Shown: piece by piece, positions 11,720-53,187 of the stretch
Layout: every line of letters starts with the position of its first letter
Numbering within the stretch: the stretch's first letter is position 1
DNA from: Limanda limanda
Lineage: Eukaryota; Chordata; Actinopteri; Pleuronectiformes; Pleuronectidae
Assembly (NCBI RefSeq): GCF_963576545.1
Contig: NC_083656.1
Span: forward strand, 1,047,640-1,111,639
DNA length: 64,000 nucleotides
Direction of reading: 5' to 3'
Position numbers and translations under genes: made by a program
The notes under the pieces: generated by a model
The model's database searches: none
Told to the model about the DNA's origin: nothing
What the model saw: the letters and a program-made list of their open reading frames with translations, nothing else

Positions 11720-12550
11720 ATGTCGCCGCGTAAAAGTCTGTTTGCTCCTTTCATCCCGGTGGATCCGGAGCGAGGGTCCGGGTCGTCCGGGTCCACCGGG
11801 TCCTGCATCGGGTCCACCGGGTCCTGCATCGGGTCCACCGGGTCCTGCATCGGGTCCACCGGGTCCTGCATCGGGTCCACCGGGTCCTGCATCGGGTCCA
11901 CCGGGTCCTGCATCGGGTCCACCGGGTCCTGCATCGGGTCCACCGGGTCCGGGTCCTGCCCCGGGTCCCCGGCCGCTTACACCAGAGGCGGCTGTGACCT
12001 CAGCGAGTCTCCGTGCGTGGAGCTGCACCTCCTGCAGCCGGACTCGTGCACGCTGCACCTCCTGCAGCCGGACTCGTGCACGCTGCACCTCCTGCAGCCG
12101 GACTCGTGCACGCTGCACCTCCTGCAGCCGGACTCGTGCACGCTGCACCTCCTGCAGCCGGACTCGTGCACGCTGCACCTCCTACAGCCGGACTCGTGCA
12201 CGCTGCACCTCCTGCAGCCGGACTCGTGCACGCTGCAGCGGGCGCAGAGGAGGCGGCGGCTGGCTGCGAACGCCCGGGAGAGGAGGAGGATGCTCGGGTT
12301 GAACTTTGCCTTCGACCGGCTCCGGAGCGTCATCCCGAACCTGGAGAGCGACCGGAAGCTGTCCAAGTCCGAGACGCTGCAGATGGCGCAGATCTACATC
12401 AGCACCCTCAGCGAGCTCCTGCAGGAGGAGGCCCAGGAGGAGGAGGCCCAGGAGGAGGAGGCCCTGCAGGAGGAGGAGGCCCAGGAGGAGCAGCCCCAGA
12501 GGAGCTCCGATGGGACGCGAGGGACCAAGAGACCTTTAAAGACTCAATGA
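11720..12550 (+). CDS. atoh1c: Atonal-family bHLH transcription factor, atoh1-like
   Basis: Intronless reading frame of 276 codons. The ATG at 11720 ([11 protein letters not shown]) is used; the codon just before it is GTG. The C-terminal half holds a complete basic helix-loop-helix domain at about residues 178-235: basic region [11 protein letters not shown], helix 1 with [14 protein letters not shown], loop with KLSKSETL, helix 2 [14 protein letters not shown]. This is the ATOH1 signature (QMAQIYI..LSELL) and not ATOH7 or neurogenin. Family members are nuclear E-box activators that dimerise with E proteins and specify hair cells and hindbrain neurons. The N-terminal half is almost entirely two in-frame tandem repeats (21 bp and 30 bp units), and a Glu-rich tail follows the bHLH. 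The divergence from mammalian ATOH1 (LNFAFD for LNHAFD, SKSET for SKYET) and short length suggest the teleost atoh1c or atoh1b paralogue; the symbol is tentative. Confidence 0.8.
   Translation: MSPRKSLFAPFIPVDPERGSGSSGSTGSCIGSTGSCIGSTGSCIGSTGSCIGSTGSCIGSTGSCIGSTGSCIGSTGSGSCPGSPAAYTRGGCDLSESPCVELHLLQPDSCTLHLLQPDSCTLHLLQPDSCTLHLLQPDSCTLHLLQPDSCTLHLLQPDSCTLHLLQPDSCTLQRAQRRRRLAANARERRRMLGLNFAFDRLRSVIPNLESDRKLSKSETLQMAQIYISTLSELLQEEAQEEEAQEEEALQEEEAQEEQPQRSSDGTRGTKRPLKTQ
11789..11945 (+). repeat. In-frame 21 bp coding minisatellite (GSTGSCI)n
   Basis: Seven full copies and a partial eighth of a 21 bp unit encoding Gly-Ser-Thr-Gly-Ser-Cys-Ile, nearly identical at the DNA level. The unit length is divisible by three, so copy-number changes would not shift the frame. 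It lies in the N-terminal part of the atoh1-like protein. Confidence 0.9.
12023..12232 (+). repeat. In-frame 30 bp coding minisatellite ([10 protein letters not shown])x7
   Basis: Seven tandem copies of a 30 bp unit encoding [10 protein letters not shown], differing by only one visible substitution (CTACAG for CTGCAG in copy 6). It lies immediately N-terminal to the basic region. The reading frame is kept because 30 is a multiple of three; other frames are also open by the same symmetry. Confidence 0.92.
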
Positions 12551-13262
12551 AAGTGTGAAACTCTTCTGATGTTTGTAATGACTTCTGGACAAAGCTCTGT
12601 CTGTAACGTTTTATTTTACATGTTCGAGAAGCCTTGTCGAAAACTTTAAATATATTTTTTTGCAGAAAACAAATATTGTGCAACATATTTTTTTCCCAAT
12701 GACCAAACACGTTGTAGTTTAGTTTGTCTGTGAAGAACAAAAAAAATGTTTTTCAATCATCTGAAGAAAGTAAATGAAAAAGTATTTTCCAGCCAAACAA
12801 TATAGCTAAACGATATTTAAACCTTAGAGCAGAAGATTCTCAGAAAGGATCATAAGCAACAACACAGAGCAAATAGAACGAGCAGGAAATACTGAAAGTA
12901 GCAATTTTTATTATTTTAAAATTATGTACATTGTAACGAAAGACATCGTCTGCAAACGGGTACAAAGAAGTTTTCCTGTCTCTTGTGAAGCTCCGTCTCG
13001 AAAACAACAAAACGACTGGGAGAGCAAGGCTTTAGAAAAGGAAAAATAGAGTCAGATTCAGAAAAGTAGAGTCTACCGGTCTAAATGTTTTAATTGAATC
13101 CCCTCACCCCCACCCCCCCCCCCCCCCCACCCAACCATCAGTCTCTCCTCCTACACAAGGAAACAAATATTTGTACAGGAACTATTTACAAAAAGCTCTT
13201 CAATTCATTCTTCCAGACGTCTGTGAATAAAGCTCTTGTAAACTTTAGGGAGTGTGAGGGTT

Positions 13263-13266
<4 letters not shown>

Positions 13267-13335
<69 letters not shown>
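13267..13335. repeat. (GT)n microsatellite
   Basis: About 34 uninterrupted GT dinucleotides in the intergenic region between the atoh1-like gene and wapl. Confidence 0.95.
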
Positions 13336-13339
<4 letters not shown>

Positions 13340-15367
13340 GATCACAGATGAACAGACAAAGACAAAATCACGGTTATGAACATGTTCAATGACGGTTCTT
13401 CTGAACTTTAACAGCAGATGAGATTCAAGAGAACTTGTCTGTATTCAAATGAGAACAAAAAACAGTTGAAACTTAATTTTCCTAAATTGAAACATCAAAT
13501 CCACCAGAGATTGATTCAGCGGGAGCTGGAGTCTGTTCCACTCCACTAAATAAGAAAACACAAATTAATCGACAGAAGCTTTTCTCGGGGAACAGGAACA
13601 TAAATGTGTGTTTTTCTGCTCTGATTGAAAAACACAAGGGACGAGTCAAACAAAACAAATGAAAAAGTACAACTGAAGCTTTCACATTGTGTTTTTCAGA
13701 GGTTTGTGTTTTCTGATCCATGAGCAGTTTAAGTGTTGCAATCAAGTCTTTTCATTTTTAACGCAACGTTTGTTTTCCACTTGAATCGTCATCTTCATCC
13801 TCAGTGAACTTTCTAAAGTTATAGTTATAGTTTCAAGTAGGATTTAACATATTTGAACGGCGGGTTTCACGTTATAATAATAGGACTTTTTAATAAGTAC
13901 AATTTATAAGTTAATATAGCGAATATTTCCCTTTTTGATAATTAGATAATTGTTTACTAATGTTTTATAAATGAGTTAAAAGCCACAACACCAATTTCAC
14001 ACACCAGGTTCAGTTTACTGGTTTGGTGCTTTTCTCAGAACGTGAGAGAAGTTGTCTCACGTCTTTTTAAAGTCTGACAGGAGAACTCCAGAGTTTTTAA
14101 TATCTTCCACAGAGTCCAAGTTACAAACTGTGGTTCTGGAGTTTTACAGGAAACTGATCTCTCCACCTCTGCTGCTTCACGTTTGACATTTACTTATAAT
14201 TCATCTCATGATAAATGGAAAACTCTCTTTTCTCTTACTACAGCTACATTAATTAAGCTTTTATCAACCTTGATAAACATTTGTATGTTTATTAGTGTCG
14301 TGCAGAAGAGGATTTGGCAAATAAAAGGGAAAACTCCCTCAGACCGAAGTGCAGGGGAAAGAATAATCACAGCCCTCCACAAGTGTCAAACCAGAGGAGG
14401 ACTTGAAGTTTAACTACAAACTGAACTCTGGGATGTTACAGCTCAAGTCCTCACGTCTAAAGGTACGGAGCAGGAGAACCAAAACGATGGAGGGGATCTT
14501 CGACAGCCTCTCGGCTCGAAACCAAAGAGAAGCAGCTCGACTTCACCTCTCGGACCGGGGGGGGGGGTCTCCGCTGCCTTTGTGTTGTAATTGAAGGCTC
14601 TTCTCCGAGAGAAGTGCACACACATGGGCGGTAATTGAAAGGAGCTGAAGGAGGACAGGTTCTGGTCTGGAGGGCTCCGGTCCCGCAGAGACACAGAGAT
14701 TAGATGGTGGGCAGGAGGGGGATTGATTCTTAGAAAGGAGAAAGTTTCTGCTCTTGGTGAAGGGTGAAGGGGGGGGGGGTCATTCACAGTTTCCAGAGAG
14801 TTTTAACAACTTGGAGGATCGTTCAGTTTCAGTCTCAGGTGTGTTGTTGGGTGCCGACTGACTGGAGTGTGCTCGGCGTGATGGGAGAACTTGTTTTGAT
14901 GACGGCACAAGGTGAACAACCACTTTGATTCTAGTCTGTTGTCTGAAGACTGAAGAAAAGCTCTCACTTCCAGAGAAGGAACATTTCAGGTTTTATAAAC
15001 TAAACTCATGCAAACATTTACAGGCATTTAGCTCAAATAGCTCTTTGGCCAGAAAAAAGATAAATACTCGTCCCTGTGGGCCGCGTTCACACAGAGGTGA
15101 GAGGTCAAAGTGGAGGAAGAGGAGATGAAGAACACATTTAGAAAGAGGAGAGGTGACCAGAGACGAGTCAACTTCGTCACTTTCAAAGCACAGAAACAAA
15201 GTGATTGTTTGGTCGGGAGTTTTTTTTTTTTTTTTTTTTTTTACTACTTAAGTTGTTTTGGCGATTATCGTCTCCAGAAGCAGAGCTGAGGGGCGAGAGA
15301 AAAGGACAGATCGTCTTCGGTCTGTCGATACCAAGGAGGAGGGAGAGAGGGAGGGAGGAGAGAGAGA

Positions 15368-15368
<1 letters not shown>

Positions 15369-15432
<64 letters not shown>

Positions 15433-15527
15433 AGGGAGAGGGAGAGGGAGAGGGAGAGGGAGAGGGAGAGGGAGAGGGAGAGGGAGAGGGAGAGGGAGAG
15501 GGAGAGGGAGAGGGAGAGGGAGAGGGA

Positions 15528-15593
<66 letters not shown>
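15369..15593. repeat. Compound (GA)n-(GGGAGA)n-(GA)n microsatellite
   Basis: A (GA)n tract of about 50 bp, then about 18-19 copies of GGGAGA (15422-15533), then another (GA)n of about 60 bp. The symmetric layout suggests hexamer expansion inside an older GA tract. The Arg-Glu or Leu-Ser reading frames here are artefacts. Confidence 0.95.
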
Positions 15594-15597
<4 letters not shown>

Positions 15598-16013
15598 GAA
15601 GGGAGAGAGAGAGGAGCTGAGAATTCATCAAGAGCAAACACATGGAGTAAAAAAAACACAACCTTCTGAGCAACTTTAACAAATAGAAAATGAGTGAAAA
15701 GCAAATGAAATGTGTATAAAACAAAGAATGATAGTGAGTGGGGGGGGGGGGGGGGGTAGTCATCACTCCTCATGAAGTCGTAACAAATGTTCAAGTGACG
15801 TCAAGTCAGGAACCAAAACAGTAAAACGTTATTTTAACTGGAGGATGATGAGAACGTGTGTTGAAAACTGAGAGAAGAGACGATGAACGTGTGTCAAAAG
15901 AAATAAGAAAACAACACTCCTGTTTCCAGCAGAGAAAGATGATGGTGATGGTCCTTGTGTGTGTGTCTGTGTGTGTGTCTGTGTGTGTGTGTGAGAGAGA
16001 GACAGGCTTCTCT

Positions 16014-38073
<22,060 letters not shown>

Positions 38074-38100
38074 TGTTGCATCTGGGTCATATTCTCTGTG

Positions 38101-38160
38101 AGGAAGAGGAGCAGAAGGTGAGGAAGAGGAGCAGAAGGTGAGGAAGAGGAGCAGAAGGTG
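38101..38160. repeat. 20 bp x3 tandem repeat at a wapl acceptor
   Basis: Three identical copies of AGGAAGAGGAGCAGAAGGTG. On the transcribed (minus) strand this is a pyrimidine-rich tract ending directly at the acceptor (CTTCCTCACAG) of the first coding exon of wapl. Confidence 0.93.
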
Positions 38161-38272
38161 ATGGACAACATGGAGGGGAACACACTGACGTCTTTACACT
38201 TTCACTGAAGAGCGGTAGATTCGTTTTTTAAATTCTAGTTGAAACCCTGAACAGCAGAGGTGAGAGTCAGTG

Positions 38273-38332
38273 GCGACCACTTCATGGAACAGCCAGGTTC
38301 AGGCGATCACTTGATGGAACAGCCAGGTTCAG
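38273..38332. repeat. 30 bp tandem duplication, wapl first intron
   Basis: Two copies of a 30 bp unit (GCGACCACTTCATGGAACAG plus CCAGGTTCAG) differing at two positions. Confidence 0.9.
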
Positions 38333-38559
38333 GTCCCCTTGCCTCACTTCTCTTCAGTGTGTTCTGATCTTACTGGTGATTTGCAGCAGCTCTCACTCCT
38401 CTGCAGGTGAGTTCTGATCTGGCTCTGTGTGTGTGTGTGTGTGTGAAGCTACTGGAGGTCCACACGTCCTCAGGCTCAGGGAACATCTCTGTCAGGATGA
38501 AGGAACACCAGTCCACATGGAACCGGTCTCTTTAAGGTCCAGATCTGCTCCTCAGCCTG

Positions 38560-39260
38560 AGCACTTCTCAGCTGGTTGGACAAAACAAGGCTAATGTTAG
38601 CTAGCTAGCGAGCTAACGCTGCTACATGGCTGCTAGCAGCACCGATCGGATGCTAGCAGGAGAAATCACCAATACCGCGAATAACCCGAGTGAGTCGGAC
38701 ATTGAATCCACGCGTTTACGTTAAAATGTGTATTAAGCGACAGCATCACGCGTTTATTTACGTCACTATGTGCGTTAGCTCGCCTGTTAGCCGTTAGCAT
38801 TAGCTAAAAGCCCAACAGAGGAGACAAGAGCCGTCACTCCGGTAAAGCGCTAGCTCGAAGCTAGCAGCTAGCAGCTAGCAGCTAACAATAAGCCCAGTGA
38901 AGTGCGAGCAGCAGCCGCTGGATCCGAGCCTGGATCCGGTTCTGTGGTCCGGTCCCGTCCGCTGGTGTGTGTGCGTCCTCTTACCTGCTGAGCTGGAGGG
39001 CCGATCCGCACCGGGACCCTGTCCGGAGCCGAGGCCCAGGACCGATCCGCCGGGGACACTGTCCGACCGGGCCTGCGTGCACGGTATCAAGCAGGCCGGG
39101 CCGAGCCGGGCCGTGCGAGGCGGGTCCGCCGGGGAGAGGAGCGGGTCCAGCGGGGAGGAACCGAGCCGGGCTACGAGCTGAGCTCCAGAGTCCAGAGCCT
39201 GGTTCCGGATCGAGTCTGTGTCGAGAGCTTCCTGCGGGATGCGAGCTCTTCCATTGGACT
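38560..39260 (-). promoter_or_regulatory. wapl: CpG-rich promoter region and first non-coding exon of wapl
   Basis: A CpG-rich, GCTAGC-rich stretch directly upstream of the wapl coding region on the minus strand. A good donor (CAGCAG then GTAAGAGG on minus, exon edge at 38985) follows a GC-rich segment, so a non-coding first exon probably ends at 38985 and splices to the acceptor at 38096-38097. No TATA box is seen, as expected for a housekeeping CpG promoter. The exact transcription start cannot be placed; it is probably between 39050 and 39260. Confidence 0.6.
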
Positions 39261-42235
39261 CCGCCGCTGCGTCAAGTTAACACGAATGAGTCCACCTCAC
39301 CGGAAACCAGCCGGCAGGCCTTCAAAGTAAAACACACGGAAATAAGGTTTCAGATACATCCACCTGTCATATCTCTATTTATATACAAATCAAAATTTAA
39401 CTTGTGTGTATTCAATAAAACATATTTGAATCTGAACATGGTTTAATGTCACTTTGGGCTTTAATTCAGAAGTGTGTTCATTCATCGTTTTACTTTTAAG
39501 ATTCAAACCGGATTTGCATATAATGTATTTTCCTTTACACGACTAGTTAAATCGCGTTTATCTTTACAGATGCCGCATTCACGTTCTGCCATTAAACTGG
39601 TGAAACAGCTCTTTTCTAATGACCTCCTTCCGGTCTGTGTGACCTGCTGTGGCTTCTCTTCCTGCTTCAGTCCGATCCCACAACTCCCAACATTCCCAGC
39701 TCTTCTTATTCCCCTGGAGCTGTGGTGCTGCTCTGAAGGTGAACATCACCTGATTCGTCTCAGGGTGAACCACAGAATGAGTTTTTGTTCTTATAGCGAT
39801 GAATCCAGAGTCAAACCCAGTCTCTTCTGACCTGTGGAAATAACTGATATATAATCCATAAACAGACACAATCTACATACAGAACATACTTCATCCTCAG
39901 TATTCTGCAAGCTAACCGATGCCTTACCCAAGCCTTGTTGAAACAGTGGCTGTCTATGTAGCGTACGATATAAACCAACTGGATAATAGAGTTGACAAGT
40001 GTGTTGATTTGTCCTTAATGTGGCTGCACCACTCTCCTTAACCAGTACTACTGGTTTTTCCTGTTACATGTTCATGAAAACAGGAGAACTCTCATGATAA
40101 TATGATAACACTATACCTCTTGCAGTTCAGTGACTGTATACAGATATGAAATCATCAGGACTTAATGAACAGCCACCTTATAACACAGTCTTGTTTCCTC
40201 ATGTCGTAACTGTATTAAACTCCTTTACAGGTTTAAGTTCTCTAAAAACTGTGACAGATCTTTGATGCCACAATAACAAGTGTTTGAGTGAAAACCGGCT
40301 CCTCGCCTCTGAGAGCTGGAAGTCTGATCCTTGCCATTTGCCACAGGACCTGAAATGATCCCAGTGCTTGTTGACATGCACCCTGCCACGGCGGTCTGTT
40401 TCTGCAGGGCACTCAGGTCAACCTGGCATCAAGCCTTGCTTCTTCAAGCCACAGAACCCCTCTCCAGAGGTAACTAAGCCTGGCTGAGATCCCTGCATGG
40501 CGTGCTGAAGGCGCCTGTGCCAACGCAGGCCTTCCTGCCAGCCAGTCCACCATCGGTACCGTGAGGGCTTCAATACTCTGACAATAAAGAACAGAGCTGA
40601 CTCTTTCTACACGGACGCCAAAAGCTCCCTGAGCAGGCGCTGGTGGCTGAGAATCTGGCGGCGCCCGGCGGTGGCACCTGGAGCGTCCAGGCATCCCATG
40701 GTTCTGGAGAATAGATTGGCACAGGGGCCGGTGTCTGTGCTGGCAGCCCCTTCTCCCAAAAAACAATTAGGCCTTTGACATTCAGCAGATATCAACCATA
40801 GGATCCACTCTGGCAGAGACAGGGAGGAGGGAAGCCAAGGGACCCCCCCCCCCCCAAACAACCAACGTTCTTCTTTTAGAGATGATGAATCAGGGGAGGG
40901 AGGGCTGCTCACTTCTTAGTTCTCTGAGCTCATTAATTTGAAAACAATCCAACAATAAAGAGTTCAATATGTTATTTGCACATGTTTTAAATTTGTTCTT
41001 CTGTTTTGATTGCAAACTAAAAGCTCATGAATCATATAAAATGTAAATGTTGTGTCCGTTAGATGAGTTCCTCCGTGTCGCATCCTACTTCTCACAGTTA
41101 ACGCCCTGTTCTGGCCTTCCCTCTTTGTACAGTTCCCTTTTTAATAAATTAAGTAAGAATTCTACTGTGAGCTGATTCTTGGGAAACGACTTGTTCTACA
41201 AAACCCTGAATATCATTGAATTACAGCATCTGTATTAGTTCTGTGCACAACAGTGATTCAGGTCAGGGAGAGATTGTGATTAGAAATTAATTGATATGAT
41301 GACTGATATTAAGGTTCAGATAAAGCAAGTAAAACAATAGGTTGAGGTAACATTAAAAACACAACATAAAACTAGCTCATTATATTGAAATTTAATATGT
41401 AATCAAGATTAAATAAGAGATTCACTGTTTAAAAGCACCGTTTTTAAAGTGATATTTTAATTTTGGGAAGTGGAAACACTTTTTTAATGGTTGCAGACAG
41501 ATTGTGGAACATTAAATTTGAATCATAGTTTTAGAAACCAAGTGTCAAACTTGCAGAGAGAAAAATAGACATTCCCTCTGCTGAGATGTGTGTGTGTCAC
41601 CACTAGATGTCAGCATTGCTGAGATGTGATCGCTGACATCTGTAGAGAATGAACTACATTTACCATCATGCTTTGCGAGGAGAGCCAGGGATTGGTTGAA
41701 AATCGGCAGCATCAAGTAACAGTGATGAGACTATGACACTACTTTCAAAATAAGAGCACTCACAATTTAGTGACGTTTTTAAACGACATTGTGTTCAGAC
41801 ATGTGGTCATGTGGGTCCTGCCTCTTGTAAAGTATAGTTTAAACATATTCATGTCATTGGTTTTCAGCCGGGGGGGGTTTGATGAGACTTAACTAAAGAC
41901 TGCAGTAGTCTGAAGTTACTGGGGTTCATCCTGTGGGGAGCTGGAATCTGTTTGTTTTCTATATTTATTTCGTTGTTTGTTTTATGTGTGATTGTCTGTG
42001 AAACATGTTTAATAAAAAGTCTTCTACAAATCATATTAACATGAAGATGATACAATCAAAGTTGATTGTGATGATGATGATGATGATTAATGTCAGAACC
42101 AGGATCTTGAGAGTCCAACAGGCTCCATATTCTTGCTCCTCTCTTGATGTCAGCTCCTGGAGGGGGTTTTACTTTATGATCCATGTGGAAGTGACGCCTG
42201 TCACCAGCTTTACTGTGAAAGCCCGGAGCGGAAGC
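39261..42235. other. Intergenic region between wapl and plekha1
   Basis: About 3 kb separating two divergent genes. The 40380-40870 part is GC-richer, with open frames on the minus strand and no recognised similarity; it could be a decayed retroelement piece. The rest is AT-rich with no coding evidence. A short (GAT)n run lies near 42068-42088. Confidence 0.45.
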
Positions 42236-42350
42236 AGTGTGTGTGTTCGTGAGCGTGTGTCTTGCCGCTGGTGCCGGACAGCTGCTGCCACACTGGACCC
42301 ATCCGAACGGAGTCGAACCCAGAAGCTTCCGGGCCGTCGCCTGTCCTCAG
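42236..42350 (+). other. plekha1: Probable non-coding first exon of plekha1
   Basis: GC- and CpG-rich segment ending in a strong donor (CCTCAG then GTCAGT at 42350/42351), about 1.66 kb upstream of the first coding exon. Its position and composition fit a 5' UTR exon. The 5' limit is a guess. Confidence 0.4.
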
Positions 42351-42531
42351 GTCAGTGTCTCTCTCCCGGGGCGCTGGTCCGGGGGAACCCGCAGGGACCA
42401 GGAAACAGACCTGAGATCAGCTGGATCTGAGAGAACTGGTCCTTGTGTTACAACCTGACTCGGTGGGACTTGTGTGTTTGGATCTGATGTGAAGGTGAAG
42501 GTTCTCGTCTCTGCTCAGGAGGACAGCAGAG

Positions 42532-42568
42532 ACCTGGAAACGTCTCAAGCTTTGAGACGTTTCCAGGT
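42532..42568. repeat. Perfect 17 bp inverted repeat with a 3 nt loop
   Basis: The left arm ACCTGGAAACGTCTCAA (42532-42548) and right arm TTGAGACGTTTCCAGGT (42552-42568) are exact reverse complements around GCT. The right arm runs directly into a 10 bp minisatellite. Confidence 0.92.
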
Positions 42569-42652
42569 TCCTCCAGGTTCCTCCAGGTTCCTCCAGGTTC
42601 CTCCAGGTTCCTCCAGGTTCCTCCAGGTTCCTCCAGGTTCCTCCAGGTTCCT
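42560..42652. repeat. 10 bp CCAGGTTCCT minisatellite
   Basis: About nine tandem copies of CCAGGTTCCT, starting inside the right arm of the adjacent hairpin. It lies in the plekha1 5' region or first intron. Confidence 0.93.
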
Positions 42653-43125
42653 CACGCAGCTTCACACTTTGTGCTCCTTTATCTTCAAACTACTTCCTCT
42701 CACACTTTGAAGTGTCTCTGTCATATGAAGCTGGTCGCGTACTGGCTCCATGGATTATTAGAGGATCCAAAGAGAGGTAACTGGCTTCTTTTGTGATAAA
42801 TGAGTATTAATGTCAGTCCTTTTTATCTGAAGAAATATGAGGATTAGCTGTTTTTGTGGCCAAAAAATAAATATATTCAGGTGTTGGACAAAAAACGTGA
42901 CATTTGAAGATCGTACGACTTATTAGCAGTTCATAGAAAATAGAGAAAATACCCATTTGATTGAGTAAATGAGTATTTGCAGCTCATACTGAGAGTATTG
43001 TAATACTGTGGGTTTCCCCCTGTACTGTGAGTCATGAGATATTAAAGTTACTTCCAACCAGTACCTGCCCTGATTGACAGGAAGTGTGAGGCAGCAACAA
43101 TCTGACCTGGTATCAGATCCAGTTT

Positions 43126-43377
<252 letters not shown>

Positions 43378-43601
43378 TGTCCAATCAGAGCCAAGACAAC
43401 GAGGGAAACAGATGCTGAAGCTACAAAACAATAGAGTTTTAAAACATGGCGACTTCCTCCAGAGCAACTTTTCTCCATTGTTGTCTTGTTTGGTTCCATC
43501 TGACCTGAGATCTGTCGTGTGTCAGCTTCTAGTGCTCTGATAAAACTGATTGTTTGCTGTGATCGGCTCGTAGTTTTTACACATACTCTGTCTGTCTCTG
43601 T

Positions 43602-43634
<33 letters not shown>

Positions 43635-43658
43635 ACACACAGACACACACACACACAG
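43602..43658. repeat. (CA)n microsatellite with GA interruptions
   Basis: CA dinucleotides over about 57 bp with two interruptions, in the plekha1 first intron. Confidence 0.93.
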
Positions 43659-43957
43659 TTTCCACGTGTTTTCCTACATCTTGAATTTCCTTCTCTGTAA
43701 TGAAGTGGAATCTTGAAAAGCTGGAGTTGAGATCTTGATCCAGCCCAGTTGCCTTGGGGCCAGGACTCCCGTGGGTGAGTCCGGCTCCTGCCCCAGGTTC
43801 TACCCCCAGGTGTGAGGTTCTACGCGCTGGTAGAACCTCACTCAGGCTCCAGTGTGTGTGAGTTGTGTTTGTGTGGTCTTCCTGCTTGTAACAACACGTT
43901 TCTGTCTGAGAGGGAACTGAAGGTTATGAAAGTCCTGGAGGTGCAGCCACTGAGTGA

Positions 43958-53187
<9,230 letters not shown>

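Larger units (their letters stand above)
12551..16013. other. Convergent 3' regions of atoh1-like (+) and wapl (-)
   Basis: No coding sequence is seen. The left part should hold the atoh1-like 3' UTR (an AATAAA lies at 13226-13231 on +). The right part should hold the wapl 3' UTR (minus-strand AATAAA candidates at 14288-14293 and 12906-12911, seen as TTTATT). Which poly(A) signals are used cannot be settled from sequence. The region also contains the microsatellites listed separately and C, G and T homopolymers near 13108, 15219 and 15740. Confidence 0.5.

Noticed and set aside
11006..12178. 390-codon minus-strand frame with [10 protein letters not shown] and GPGGPDA repeats
   Set aside because: It is the antisense of the atoh1-like minisatellites and of the polypyrimidine array; the bHLH lies on the plus strand.
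12013..12558. Alternative plus-strand frames with [10 protein letters not shown] repeats
   Set aside because: Same minisatellite read in other frames; they lack the bHLH domain.
15205..15794. Long Arg-Glu and Leu-Ser frames
   Set aside because: Direct translation of the (GA)n and (GGGAGA)n microsatellite.
40413..40912. Minus-strand frames of 100-117 codons with WLAGRPALAQ and similar
   Set aside because: I could not tie them to any family; no splice or promoter context; possibly a decayed retroelement, not enough to call.
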